From: Caldicellulosiruptor saccharolyticus DSM 8903
Lineage (GTDB): Bacteria; Bacillota; Thermoanaerobacteria; Caldicellulosiruptorales; Caldicellulosiruptoraceae
Length of the DNA stretch: 42,500 nucleotides
Reading direction: 5' to 3'
NCBI RefSeq assembly: GCF_000016545.1
Contig: NC_009437.1
Span: 490,001 to 532,500, forward strand
Shown: piece after piece, positions 18,234 through 26,425 of the stretch
Position numbering within the stretch: the stretch's first letter is position 1
Layout of the letters: each line of letters starts with the position of its first letter
Position numbers and translations under genes: made by a program
The notes under the pieces: generated by a model
What the model was told of the DNA's origin: nothing
The model's database searches: none
Seen by the model: the letters and a program-made list of their open reading frames with translations, nothing else

Positions 18234-20021
18234 ATGCCTAAAATTACTGTGTACACTGGTAAGGAAGTACTGCAAATAGATGCAAAAGAAGGTTCATCGC
18301 TTTTGGATATTTTAGCTGAAAATTCGTTGTATGTTGAAGCACCTTGCGGTGGTAAAGGAATTTGTGGAAAGTGCAAGGTAGCGGTGAAAAAAGACGGGAA
18401 GCCTTATTTAGAAAATATAACCAAAGAGGAAAAGAGGCTTCTGACTTCAGATGAACTTCAAAAAGGAATAAGGCTTTGTTGTAACCTTAAAGTTTTTGAA
18501 AGTCTTGAAGTTTTTTTGCCTCATTCAAAGATAGGAGCAAAGATACTTTCTGGCCTTTACACGAATGAGTTTGAAGTAAAAAGTGATATAATTATAAAGA
18601 AAGTGGTTTTAGAAAAGCCCACATTAGAGGATCAGAGAAGCTATTTTTCAAGACTAAAGTTTTCACTTGAAATAGGAGATTTAAAAATTTCAAATTCTGC
18701 CTTGAGAAAGCTTACAAATTACAAAGATAAAGAATTTTTTACAGTCTTGTACAACGGTGAAGTTATAGAAATAAAACAAACTTCGGATGCATTTGGCTTG
18801 GCGGTTGACATTGGAACAACCACAGTGGTGTGCTATCTTGTTGATCTTTTAAAGGGCAAGGTTCTCGATTTTTACTCATTTGTAAATCCACAAAAGAAAT
18901 TTGGTGCAGATGTAATATCCAGAATCGACTTTGCAAAGGCAAAGGAAGATGGAGTGTTTGTCCTTCAAAAAGAGATTATTAAATGTATTAATGAAGCAAT
19001 AGAGATTTTGACTGGTAGGCTTTCAATTTCTAAAAATGAGATTTACAAAGCTGTTTTTGTTGGAAATCCTACAATGCTACACTTTCTTTTAGGTATTGAC
19101 CCGCTAACTATTGCAACCTCGCCTTTTGTTCCAGTTTTTGCTGATAAAATAGAAGCAAGAGCGCAAGATTTGGAACTTGAGATAAACAAGAATGCTGTTG
19201 TAAAAGTACTTGATAGTGTATCAGCATATGTTGGTGCAGACATAGTTGCTGGTATACTATCAACAAAGATGCACAAGAGCGAGAAGATATGCCTTCTTTT
19301 AGACCTTGGAACAAATGGCGAGATGGTTTTGGGAAACAAGCAATTTATGATTGCGGCATCAGCTGCGGCAGGGCCAGCTTTTGAAGGTGTGAATATAACA
19401 TGTGGAATGAACGCGTCAAGCGGTGCAATTGATAGTATCAAAATCAAAGATGGAAAGGTTGAATTTACAACAATAGAAAATGGCCAGCCAAAAGGAATTT
19501 GTGGGTCTGGGATAGTTTTGGCTGTTGCTTACATGCTCGAAGAAGGTATCATAGATGAGACAGGAAGGTTTTGTGAAGATGCTAAAGAAAGGTACAAGCA
19601 CAATTTCGAGCAGGTAAATGGTCAAACAGCTTTTTTCATAACTGATTCTATTTACATTACACAGAAGGACATTCGAGAGATTCAGCTTGCAAAGGCTGCA
19701 ATCTGTGCAGGGATTAGGGCAATGCTAAAACAATCGGGTATTTCAGATGATGACATTGAGAATGTATTTTTGGCAGGTGGATTTGGGAATTACATCAATC
19801 CTTGGGCAGCTGTCAGAATAGGATTGATTCCACAGAGGCTAAAGGATAAAATAAGATCTGCCGGGAACACTGCCGGAAATGGTGCTATCTTGGCACTTTT
19901 GAGCAGCAAGTTGGAAGAAGAGTTTGAAGAGATTAAAAATAGGGTAAGATACATTGAGCTGTCGAGTTTTCCTGAGTTTAATGAGCTATTTGTTGAATGC
20001 ATGGTATTTGAGCAAGGTTAA
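18234..20021 (+). CDS. ASKHA-domain protein with N-terminal 2Fe-2S ferredoxin domain (RACo-like)
   Basis: The 595-aa protein has two parts. The N-terminal plant-type ferredoxin domain has C38, C44, C47 (APCGGKGICGKC) and C82 for a 2Fe-2S cluster. The C-terminal ASKHA ATPase domain shows the phosphate-1 motif GLAVDIGTTTVV, the phosphate-2 motif LLLDLGTNGE and the adenosine motif LAGGFGNYIN. Members such as RACo reductively activate corrinoid methyl-carrier proteins. No corrinoid protein gene is in the window, so the partner is unknown. ATG 18234 is chosen; AGGAG lies 14 nt upstream, rather far. A GTG at 18219 would abut that RBS. Confidence 0.85.
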   Translation: MPKITVYTGKEVLQIDAKEGSSLLDILAENSLYVEAPCGGKGICGKCKVAVKKDGKPYLENITKEEKRLLTSDELQKGIRLCCNLKVFESLEVFLPHSKIGAKILSGLYTNEFEVKSDIIIKKVVLEKPTLEDQRSYFSRLKFSLEIGDLKISNSALRKLTNYKDKEFFTVLYNGEVIEIKQTSDAFGLAVDIGTTTVVCYLVDLLKGKVLDFYSFVNPQKKFGADVISRIDFAKAKEDGVFVLQKEIIKCINEAIEILTGRLSISKNEIYKAVFVGNPTMLHFLLGIDPLTIATSPFVPVFADKIEARAQDLELEINKNAVVKVLDSVSAYVGADIVAGILSTKMHKSEKICLLLDLGTNGEMVLGNKQFMIAASAAAGPAFEGVNITCGMNASSGAIDSIKIKDGKVEFTTIENGQPKGICGSGIVLAVAYMLEEGIIDETGRFCEDAKERYKHNFEQVNGQTAFFITDSIYITQKDIREIQLAKAAICAGIRAMLKQSGISDDDIENVFLAGGFGNYINPWAAVRIGLIPQRLKDKIRSAGNTAGNGAILALLSSKLEEEFEEIKNRVRYIELSSFPEFNELFVECMVFEQG

Positions 20022-20035
20022 AAGGAGAAAGAAAA

Positions 20036-20740
20036 ATGGCAGATGAGATTAAAATTAAGGATAGAATAAAGCTTTGGATGTTTATTTTGATGATTGCAGT
20101 ATCAATATTTGCTTTGATATATGCAGAAAGGGAGCATACTTTAAGTCCGAGGTATATAAAGCAGTATATATCTCACTTTGGAGTATGGGCACCTTTGGTA
20201 TTTTTGATATTATACTCTATAAAATCGTTTATAGTTTTCATTCCGGCAGGAGTGTTTATGCTTGCAGCAGGTCTTTCGTTCGGAACATTTTTAGGTGCGC
20301 TAATTTTAATTGTAGGGACGCTGCTATCATCTACGGTCGGATTTGTATTTGCAAGGTACTTTGGCAAAGATTATGTCCAAAAAAAGCTTAAAAACACAAA
20401 ATTCTCAAATTTAGATGGAAAAATTGTACAAAAAGGATTTTTGATAATACTTCTTTTGCGGCTCGTGCCAATTCTACCTTATGATGCTATAAACTACTTA
20501 TGTGGTCTTTCTAAAATAAAGTACAGAGATTTTATACTTGCAACGCTGATTGGCACAGTCCCTGCATGTTTTCTATATGCCTACCTTGGCGAGAACATTT
20601 TAAAGCCTTTTTCTAAAGGATTTTACTTAAGTGTTGTATTGGTTGTTATTATATCCCTCACACCTGTGCTATTTGCAAAGAATATAAGAGAGTTTTTGCA
20701 AGAAGAAAAGGAAGAAGACAAACCAAAAGAAAGAGAATAA
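20036..20740 (+). CDS. TVP38/TMEM64 family (VTT domain) membrane protein
   Basis: The 234-aa membrane protein has about five or six hydrophobic segments. The VTT core is recognisable: the FIPAGVFMLAAGLSFG re-entrant segment, GTLLSSTVGFVFARYFG, and LRLVPILPYDAINYLCGLS. DedA/TMEM64-type proteins act as lipid scramblases or carriers such as undecaprenyl-phosphate flippases; which applies here cannot be told. AAAGGAGAAAG precedes the ATG. It follows the ASKHA gene by 14 bp. Confidence 0.87.
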   Translation: MADEIKIKDRIKLWMFILMIAVSIFALIYAEREHTLSPRYIKQYISHFGVWAPLVFLILYSIKSFIVFIPAGVFMLAAGLSFGTFLGALILIVGTLLSSTVGFVFARYFGKDYVQKKLKNTKFSNLDGKIVQKGFLIILLLRLVPILPYDAINYLCGLSKIKYRDFILATLIGTVPACFLYAYLGENILKPFSKGFYLSVVLVVIISLTPVLFAKNIREFLQEEKEEDKPKERE

Positions 20741-20768
20741 CAAATATATTCAGGCATAAAATTTAACT

Positions 20769-21512
20769 ATGAAAAGCTGTTTGAGGCGGGTTTTAAAGAG
20801 CTTGAGAGTAGAAAGGAAAAAAATAAAGCTTTTTGTAATTCTCTTATTTATCATAACAGGTACTACTTTAGTATTTTTGAGAATTGAAAAAAATATTGAA
20901 ACTTTAAGTGTGTTTAATAATAACCAGAGAGGGAAAACGAAACACTTAATAGTAATAGACCCTGGACATGGTGGCTTTGACCCTGGAGCTATGTCTGGCA
21001 ATATAAAAGAATCAACAATAAATCTTAAGATAGCAATAAGGTTAAAAGAGTACTTTGAGATGTTTGGGTTTAAACCCATTCTTACGAGATATACTGAGGA
21101 TGACTTGAGCGAAGATGACAGAAAAGCACATGACTTGATAAAAAGGAAACAAATTATTTTAAAGAATGACCCAGAAATTTTTATCTCAATCCATCTAAAT
21201 AGCTTTCCGGTTGGCAAGTACTTTGGCGCTCAAGTTTTTTATGAAAACTCTAATGAGGAAGGGAAAAAACTTGCTTCTTTTGTCCAAAATGAGCTAAAAT
21301 ACATGCCAAACGGGATGATAAACAAACGCTTGCCAAAGCCAATTGACGTGTATATACTCAGAAATTTGAAAATTCCTGCTATACTGGTTGAATGTGGGTT
21401 TATGTCAAACAAGATGGAACTTTCTCTTTTACAGACAAAAGAGTATCAAGATTGGCTTTCTTATTCTATATTAAAAGGAGTTTTAAATTACCTCAGTACA
21501 AAGGAGATGTAG
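20769..21512 (+). CDS. cwlD: N-acetylmuramoyl-L-alanine amidase, CwlD-like
   Basis: This Amidase_3 zinc hydrolase cleaves the bond between muramic acid and the stem peptide. The 247-aa protein has one N-terminal membrane anchor (about 19-38). The zinc ligands are H67 (VIDPGHGGFDPG), E81 (KESTINLK) and H142 (ISIHLNS), and catalytic E208 is in LVECGFMSN. Length and single anchor match CwlD, which makes muramic delta-lactam in the spore cortex. The RBS is weak. The next gene, a PepV-like dipeptidase, follows by 3 bp. Confidence 0.83.
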   Translation: MKSCLRRVLKSLRVERKKIKLFVILLFIITGTTLVFLRIEKNIETLSVFNNNQRGKTKHLIVIDPGHGGFDPGAMSGNIKESTINLKIAIRLKEYFEMFGFKPILTRYTEDDLSEDDRKAHDLIKRKQIILKNDPEIFISIHLNSFPVGKYFGAQVFYENSNEEGKKLASFVQNELKYMPNGMINKRLPKPIDVYILRNLKIPAILVECGFMSNKMELSLLQTKEYQDWLSYSILKGVLNYLSTKEM

Positions 21513-21515
21513 AGA

Positions 21516-22910
21516 ATGGAAAATGTTAGAAAATTTATAAATGAGGAAATTGAAAATCTCAAGGAAGATATTATTGCTTCAACAGTTGAACTGATCAAGA
21601 TAAAAAGTGTAGAGAGTACTGCTCAAGATGGCATGCCATTTGGAAAAGGTGTAAATGATGCCTTAGTTTTTTGCGAAGACCTTTGTCAAAAACTTGAGTT
21701 TGAGACAAAAAATTTTGATGGGTATGCACTCGAGGCAAGGTTTGGAGAACATAGTGAAGATGTGTGCGTAATTGGGCATTTGGATGTTGTGCCAGAAGGC
21801 GATGGCTGGAGTGTGCCGCCATATGAAGGTGTGATAAAAGACGGTAAAATCTATGGTCGCGGAGCAATCGATGACAAAGGACCAACAGTTGCGGCACTTT
21901 ATGGCATGTATGTTGTAAAAAAACTTGCTGAAGAGGGAAAAATCTCACTTGACAGGGCCTTGAGGTTTGTGTTTGGCACAAATGAAGAGAGTGGCTCAAA
22001 GTGTTTGCAGTATTACTTTAAAAAGGCAAAATACCCCACAGTTGGGTTTACACCAGATGCTGATTTCCCAGTAATTCAAGGCGAGAAAGGTTTTTTGGTG
22101 TTTGAGCTTTCTAAAAAGGTTGATGGCAATTTCTTTATTGAAGGCGGAGAAAGGCCCAATATGGTGCCTGACAGGTGTATCTTCAAGGGAATTTTTGATA
22201 TTCAGAAGGCTAAAGATGTTATTTCAAAAAAGGGCTTGGAGAAAAAAGCAGAAGTCTATGAGGAAAATGGCATGGCCGTAATAAAGACAAAAGGTGTCTC
22301 TGCACACGGAAGCCTTCCTTTCAAAGGCGAAAATGCAATATCATATATGTTTGACATCTTGCAAGATCTTTATGATAGAGAGGATGAGTTCAAAAGATTT
22401 GTTGAGTTTTATGATAAACACATTGGCTATGATGTATTTGGTAAGAATTTAAACATTGGATTTGAGGACCAAAAGTCAGGAAAACTTGTTTTGAACGTTG
22501 GCATGGTAAGAAGAGAGGATGATAGAATTGTTCTTACAATTAACATTCGATATCCAGTTGATACAAAGTATGAAGATATTGAGAGAGAGATTAAAAATAT
22601 AATAAAGGAATACGAGATTGATTACAAACAAATTACAGACATGCCACCACTTTACTTTGAAAAGGACCACTTTTTGATAAAAACGTTACTTGATGTATAT
22701 AAGGAATTTACAGGTGATGAGGCACAGCCGATTGTAATTGGTGGTGGCACGTATGCAAGGTGGGCAAAAAATGTGGTTGCATTTGGACCTAATATGCCAG
22801 GAGATGAAGAGGTTGCGCATCAAAAGGATGAGTATATCAGTATAGAAAGGCTTTTGATGTGTGCAAAGATTTACGCAAACGCAATCTACAGGTTAGCCAA
22901 AAAAGAATAA
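21516..22910 (+). CDS. pepV: Dipeptidase, PepV-like (M20 metallopeptidase)
   Basis: This cytosolic dizinc exopeptidase hydrolyses dipeptides with broad specificity. The 464-aa length is typical of PepV. The metal and catalytic residues are H88 and D90 (VIGHLDVVPEGDGW), D119 (GRGAIDDKGP), and E157/E158 (GTNEESG); the C-terminal DEEVAHQKDEYI supplies the last histidine ligand. AAAGGAG precedes the ATG. It is the last gene of the cluster and is followed by a terminator. Confidence 0.92.
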   Translation: MENVRKFINEEIENLKEDIIASTVELIKIKSVESTAQDGMPFGKGVNDALVFCEDLCQKLEFETKNFDGYALEARFGEHSEDVCVIGHLDVVPEGDGWSVPPYEGVIKDGKIYGRGAIDDKGPTVAALYGMYVVKKLAEEGKISLDRALRFVFGTNEESGSKCLQYYFKKAKYPTVGFTPDADFPVIQGEKGFLVFELSKKVDGNFFIEGGERPNMVPDRCIFKGIFDIQKAKDVISKKGLEKKAEVYEENGMAVIKTKGVSAHGSLPFKGENAISYMFDILQDLYDREDEFKRFVEFYDKHIGYDVFGKNLNIGFEDQKSGKLVLNVGMVRREDDRIVLTINIRYPVDTKYEDIEREIKNIIKEYEIDYKQITDMPPLYFEKDHFLIKTLLDVYKEFTGDEAQPIVIGGGTYARWAKNVVAFGPNMPGDEEVAHQKDEYISIERLLMCAKIYANAIYRLAKKE

Positions 22911-22922
22911 CCAGGTGGCAAG

Positions 22923-22976
22923 AGAGAGGCTAATTTGAGTGGCTGTTTAAAAGCTGCTTTTGGCCTCTCTTTTTTG
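22923..22976 (+). terminator. Terminator of the zapA-pepV cluster
   Basis: AGAGAGGC (22923-22930) pairs with GCCTCTCT (22963-22970), followed directly by TTTTTTG. There is no T-run on the opposite strand, so it serves the plus-strand cluster. Confidence 0.8.
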
Positions 22977-22982
22977 TATTTT

Positions 22983-23612
22983 TTAAAAGAGAAGATTGTA
23001 AACACCAAGGAAAATCAGCACAATTCCTGGAATGTAGTTTGCAAACCCAAATTTTTTCAGGTATTTTAGACTGTGTGCTAATACATTACCAACTGATATA
23101 GCAATAAACTGTACAATTGGAATCAAGAGTATTTCATATATATTTGCTAAATTACTAAGTCCAAGCGAAAATGAGGCTGAAAGACTGTCAAAAGAAAGAG
23201 CAAGCGACACAAACAGTGCTTCAACCGGTTCAATAAAACCAGATTGATTTATATCTGATACTTGAGGTTCTTTAATAATTTTAATAGTAAGTCCGAGTGA
23301 TTTTAATGAAAAATTGACAAGTGTCTTGGAAACATCTTCTCTATCTCTTTCAAAAAATGTCCTTATAATTAAAAATATTCCAATTACAATCATAAAAGCT
23401 GATCCTAAATGGTTTGAAACCTGGATGCTAAGATATTTTCCAAAATGCTTTCCGATTAAAAATGAAAGCATTGACACTAAAAGTGATATACAAAATATAA
23501 CAATTTTGGACTTAAACAAAATTTTGATACCTTTTGTGCCAAATGCAATTCCGAAGAAAAGTGCATCAAGGTTAAGGGCTATAGCCGCAGTCAAAATTTG
23601 AAAAAAGCTCAT
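22983..23612 (-). CDS. ytaF: Sporulation membrane protein YtaF (MntP/DUF204-like)
   Basis: The 209-aa membrane protein has about six transmembrane segments in two halves, each with the MntP-type acidic signature: ALNLDALFFGIAFG near the start and ALSFDSLSASFSLGL in the second half. B. subtilis YtaF is a mother-cell sporulation protein; MntP proteins export manganese. Transport is inferred from family only. I start it at ATG 23612, where similarity to the family begins. The in-frame extension to 23756 is basic and low in complexity, and it would overlap the divergent promoter region. Confidence 0.83.
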   Translation of the reverse strand: MSFFQILTAAIALNLDALFFGIAFGTKGIKILFKSKIVIFCISLLVSMLSFLIGKHFGKYLSIQVSNHLGSAFMIVIGIFLIIRTFFERDREDVSKTLVNFSLKSLGLTIKIIKEPQVSDINQSGFIEPVEALFVSLALSFDSLSASFSLGLSNLANIYEILLIPIVQFIAISVGNVLAHSLKYLKKFGFANYIPGIVLIFLGVYNLLF

Positions 23613-23682
23613 TTTTAGATTACTTCTTTGAAGTTTTATAAAGGTCTTTATTATTATACGAATATTCAGCTTTTTTTGACAT

Positions 23683-23709
23683 TGAAACGAAATTCTACTT
23701 TCTTCGTTA
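23683..23709 (+). promoter_or_regulatory. ECF-type promoter of the sigma/anti-sigma pair
   Basis: TGAAAC (23683-23688), 16 nt and CGTTA (23705-23709) match the ECF sigma pattern (TGAAAC-N16-CGTN, as for sigma-W/M of Bacillus). A TATAAT at 23708-23713 overlaps it, but the nearest sigma-A-like -35 boxes are 20 or more bases away. It lies 70 bp before an ECF sigma gene, which suggests autoregulation. Confidence 0.55.
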
Positions 23710-23777
23710 TAATAGTTATAGTAAAATTTTAGGTGTGTGATAAAACTAAGTGACAAAGAGAGGTTTACTTGTAGAAA

Positions 23778-24320
23778 ATGGATGAGAGAGAATTAGTTGA
23801 AAGAGCAAAGAAAGACAAGAGATATTTTGAAAAGTTATATGAGATCTATTTTGACAAGATATACACTTACATATACTACAAAACTTTCAATCATCAACTT
23901 ACAGAAGATTTGACCAGTGAGACCTTTATGAAGGTTTTAAAGTCGTTAGACAAGTTCGAGTATAAAGAAAACCATTCTTTTTCAGCATGGATATTCAAGA
24001 TTGCTCAAAATGTTGTGAATGATTACTACAGAGCTAAAAAAGAATATGTAGACATAGAGAAAATAGCAAACCACTCAAGTATAAAAACTCCTGAAGATGA
24101 GGTTTTTGATAAGATAGAAAAAGACACCCTAAAAAAGGCACTCTCAAAACTTACAAAAGACCAACAAGAGGTGGTAATTTTACGATATGGTGCGAATATG
24201 AAGCTAAATGAGATAGCAAAGATGAAAAATAAATCAGATGTTGCGATAAGAGCATTGCTTTTCAGGGCTATCCATTCTTTAAAGGAAATGCTTTTAAAAG
24301 AGGTGCATGAAAGTGAATGA
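23778..24320 (+). CDS. RNA polymerase sigma factor, ECF type
   Basis: The 180-aa protein has only regions sigma-2 and sigma-4. Sigma-2 (about 15-88) includes YIYYKTFNHQLTEDLTSETFMKVL and the -10-binding FSAWIFKIAQNVVNDYYR. Sigma-4 (about 115-172) is LSKLTKDQQEVVILRYGANM followed by the HTH LNEIAKMKNKSDVAIRALLFRA. It overlaps the next gene by 14 bp, so the sigma factor and its membrane partner are translationally coupled, a classic sigma/anti-sigma arrangement. An ECF-like promoter upstream points to autoregulation. The regulon is unknown. Confidence 0.9.
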   Translation: MDERELVERAKKDKRYFEKLYEIYFDKIYTYIYYKTFNHQLTEDLTSETFMKVLKSLDKFEYKENHSFSAWIFKIAQNVVNDYYRAKKEYVDIEKIANHSSIKTPEDEVFDKIEKDTLKKALSKLTKDQQEVVILRYGANMKLNEIAKMKNKSDVAIRALLFRAIHSLKEMLLKEVHESE

Positions 24321-25686
24321 TGAAAAGCTTGATAACTTGTTTGAAGAGGCGTTCAAAGTAGAGTACAGAAAAGAATTTAAAGAAGAGCTTAAAAGTGTGC
24401 TTCTTAAAGAGTATGACAAAAGAAAAAAAAGTAGGTTTTATCTCAAGGTTTCAACAGCTGTTGCTGCATGCCTTGTTTTAAGCATTATTCTTTTTCTAAG
24501 TTTTAAGCTAAATATGGGAAATTTTAGAGTTTCAAACACCTCTTTTATGAGAAATGAGATAGAACAAGCACTGAACTTAAGCGAAGAGTCCAAAATTCAA
24601 GAGCAGTACAGTGTATCAGTGAAGCAAAAAGAAGGGACGAAAAGTGAAGCAGTTTTGCAAGAAGACAAAACTTCAAACCAGAATCAAGAGGAGAAAAATT
24701 TTTCAGTAAGTTCGCAAGAGGGTAGTAAGAAGATAGTTGAGAAAAAGGCAAGCACCCAAAAGCAACTTTCCCAAAGACAGGAAGAAAAGAAGTCTGCAAC
24801 TGATAAGATAAGTGCAAAATCTAAGCTGAATATGAAGACAAAACAGGCGTCAAAAAGTAAGAGTTTGGAAAATCAGAGCACAAGAGTTAAAGCAAATTCA
24901 CAGGCAAACAGTAAAATGGCAGAAAATTATAGTAATAGAAATGACAACAAGACATCTAAAAGTAGCACAGCCACTATTGCGACTTTGCCATCAAATGGGG
25001 GAACAAGCAACAAAAAGACAGAACAAAAAGTTGTAATAAATGAGAAAAATGGAAATATTAATTCACTTAAAAGTGTATTTACTTCAGTCTATGTTCTAAA
25101 AGAAGAGAATATGAACTTGAAAGAAGATGACATTGTTATAGCCGTCAGTGACATTATCGGTGGTGAGGTTTACAAAAGCTTTTTTGCAGAGAATATACCA
25201 AATTCAGTTTACGTAAGCGTTTACCAGGATTATTGCTATTTTGAAGTTCTCGCTAAAGAAGATTTTAAACTTATGGCAGATGTGCAAGAAAGCGTAGAAG
25301 AGAAGGTTTATAAAGAAGCTAAGAGTATATTAGATAAACTTGGCCTTGAAGATTATAAAATTTTTGTGACAAGCCAAAACGATGTATACAGAGCAAATAT
25401 AATATTCTATATCCAAGGCTATGAATTGTATGACTCTCAAGGTTATATTGAGTTTGATAGATTTGGAAAAGTAAAAAAAGGAAAAATCTATCTTAAGAAG
25501 TTTTTACCCCTTCAAAAAGTGGAGATTTATGACATACAAACTGCTGTTGTAGAGTATAAGAAAAGATATAATATCGAAGATATAGATATTTCAAGGATAA
25601 AAGTTGTCTATAAAAAACAAGGGAATGTTTATGTTCCGGTTTATATGTATATTGATAAAAACAAAATATATTGGTTGGAAAAGTAG
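24307..25686 (+). CDS. Single-pass membrane protein, probable anti-sigma factor
   Basis: The 459-aa protein has a short charged cytoplasmic head (1-45), one transmembrane helix (about 46-68) and a low-complexity S/K/Q/E/N-rich extracellular linker (about 80-250). A folded C-terminal domain follows (about 255-459) with many aromatic residues and alternating strands. No zinc-binding HxxxCxxC anti-sigma motif is present. The anti-sigma role is inferred from its 14-bp overlap with the ECF gene and its topology, which recalls RsgI-like sensors: cytoplasmic sigma-binding head, long disordered linker, outer sensor domain. What the C-terminal domain senses is unknown. Confidence 0.6.
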   Translation: MKVNDEKLDNLFEEAFKVEYRKEFKEELKSVLLKEYDKRKKSRFYLKVSTAVAACLVLSIILFLSFKLNMGNFRVSNTSFMRNEIEQALNLSEESKIQEQYSVSVKQKEGTKSEAVLQEDKTSNQNQEEKNFSVSSQEGSKKIVEKKASTQKQLSQRQEEKKSATDKISAKSKLNMKTKQASKSKSLENQSTRVKANSQANSKMAENYSNRNDNKTSKSSTATIATLPSNGGTSNKKTEQKVVINEKNGNINSLKSVFTSVYVLKEENMNLKEDDIVIAVSDIIGGEVYKSFFAENIPNSVYVSVYQDYCYFEVLAKEDFKLMADVQESVEEKVYKEAKSILDKLGLEDYKIFVTSQNDVYRANIIFYIQGYELYDSQGYIEFDRFGKVKKGKIYLKKFLPLQKVEIYDIQTAVVEYKKRYNIEDIDISRIKVVYKKQGNVYVPVYMYIDKNKIYWLEK

Positions 25687-25704
25687 AGTTTAAAATGATA
25701 TAAT
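25675..25704 (+). promoter_or_regulatory. Promoter of the RsbV/RsbW-like/sigma trio
   Basis: TTGGAA (25675-25680), 18 nt, TATAAT (25699-25704). It looks like sigma-A rather than the sigma-H promoter usual for spoIIA operons. The -35 lies inside the end of the preceding gene. Confidence 0.5.
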
Positions 25705-25738
25705 AAGATATACAAAAATGTTTACGGAGGTTTTAGTT

Positions 25739-26047
25739 ATGAACCTTGATTTGAAAGAGAAGGTTTCTGAAAATGGCATTGTAATTGAGCTTAAAGGAGA
25801 GCTTGACATATTTTCATCACCTACTTTGAAGGACAAGCTTTACACATTGATAGACACATCCTCTTCAGATGTTATTGTTGACATGAACGAGGTTAGTTAC
25901 ATTGACTCAACAGGTCTTGGGGTGTTTGTTGGTGCACTCAAAAAATCAAAACAAAGGGGTACTAACATAGTTTTAAAAAACCTGAGACCCAATGTGAAAA
26001 AGGTATTTACAATAACAGGACTTGATAAGGTATTCAGAATCGAATGA
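25739..26047 (+). CDS. Anti-anti-sigma factor (STAS domain, RsbV/SpoIIAA-like)
   Basis: The 102-aa cytosolic STAS protein normally binds the anti-sigma kinase and is switched off by its phosphorylation. The conserved phosphorylation site is present: S57 in YIDSTGLGVFVG. ATG 25739 is chosen because CGGAGG stands 9 nt before it; the in-frame ATG at 25718 lies upstream of that RBS. It is the first gene of a three-gene partner-switching operon followed by a SpoIIAB/RsbW-like gene and a SigB/F-type sigma gene. Confidence 0.88.
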   Translation: MNLDLKEKVSENGIVIELKGELDIFSSPTLKDKLYTLIDTSSSDVIVDMNEVSYIDSTGLGVFVGALKKSKQRGTNIVLKNLRPNVKKVFTITGLDKVFRIE

Positions 26048-26064
26048 GGAGGATTTTGTAAAGT

Positions 26065-26421
26065 ATGCACGAAATTATGTTAAAAATTCCATCCAAAGCT
26101 GAGTATATTATGGTAGTGAGGCTTACTTTGTCTGGTATTGCAGCTCGCTGCGGATTTGATTTTGAAACAATTGAGGATTTGAAAATGGCAATCTCAGAAG
26201 TATTCAATCTATTTGACATTGAAAAGATATCGGATTCAATTTCTATCAAATTTGAGGTTGACAGGAGTTTCTTAGGGATTAATATAGATATGCCAACAAA
26301 TGAGATAAACGAAAATGAACTGGCAGAAGTAATTCTAAAAACACTTATTGATGATGTAGAGTTTGAAAAATTACAAGACAAGTATAGGGTAAGACTTAAA
26401 AAATATCGTCAAGGGGTCTGA
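26065..26421 (+). CDS. RsbW/SpoIIAB-like anti-sigma protein with degenerate kinase site
   Basis: The 118-aa protein is shorter than RsbW/SpoIIAB (about 140-160 aa). Residues 35-48 (TIEDLKMAISEVFN) align with the N-box helix of the family, usually SEAxxN, but the Asn is out of register. The ATP-lid glycine box (DxGxG) is missing: where it would be, the sequence reads GINIDMPTNE. It probably keeps sigma binding but may not bind ATP or phosphorylate its STAS partner. Its position between the STAS and sigma genes supports the anti-sigma role. AGGAGG precedes the ATG by about 13 nt. Confidence 0.7.
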   Translation: MHEIMLKIPSKAEYIMVVRLTLSGIAARCGFDFETIEDLKMAISEVFNLFDIEKISDSISIKFEVDRSFLGINIDMPTNEINENELAEVILKTLIDDVEFEKLQDKYRVRLKKYRQGV

Positions 26422-26425
26422 TTTG

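Noticed and set aside
23676-23713. Sigma-A promoter TTGACA...TATAAT before the ECF gene
   Set aside because: The spacing between TTGACA or TTGAAA and TATAAT is 20-26 nt, too long; the ECF-type boxes fit better.
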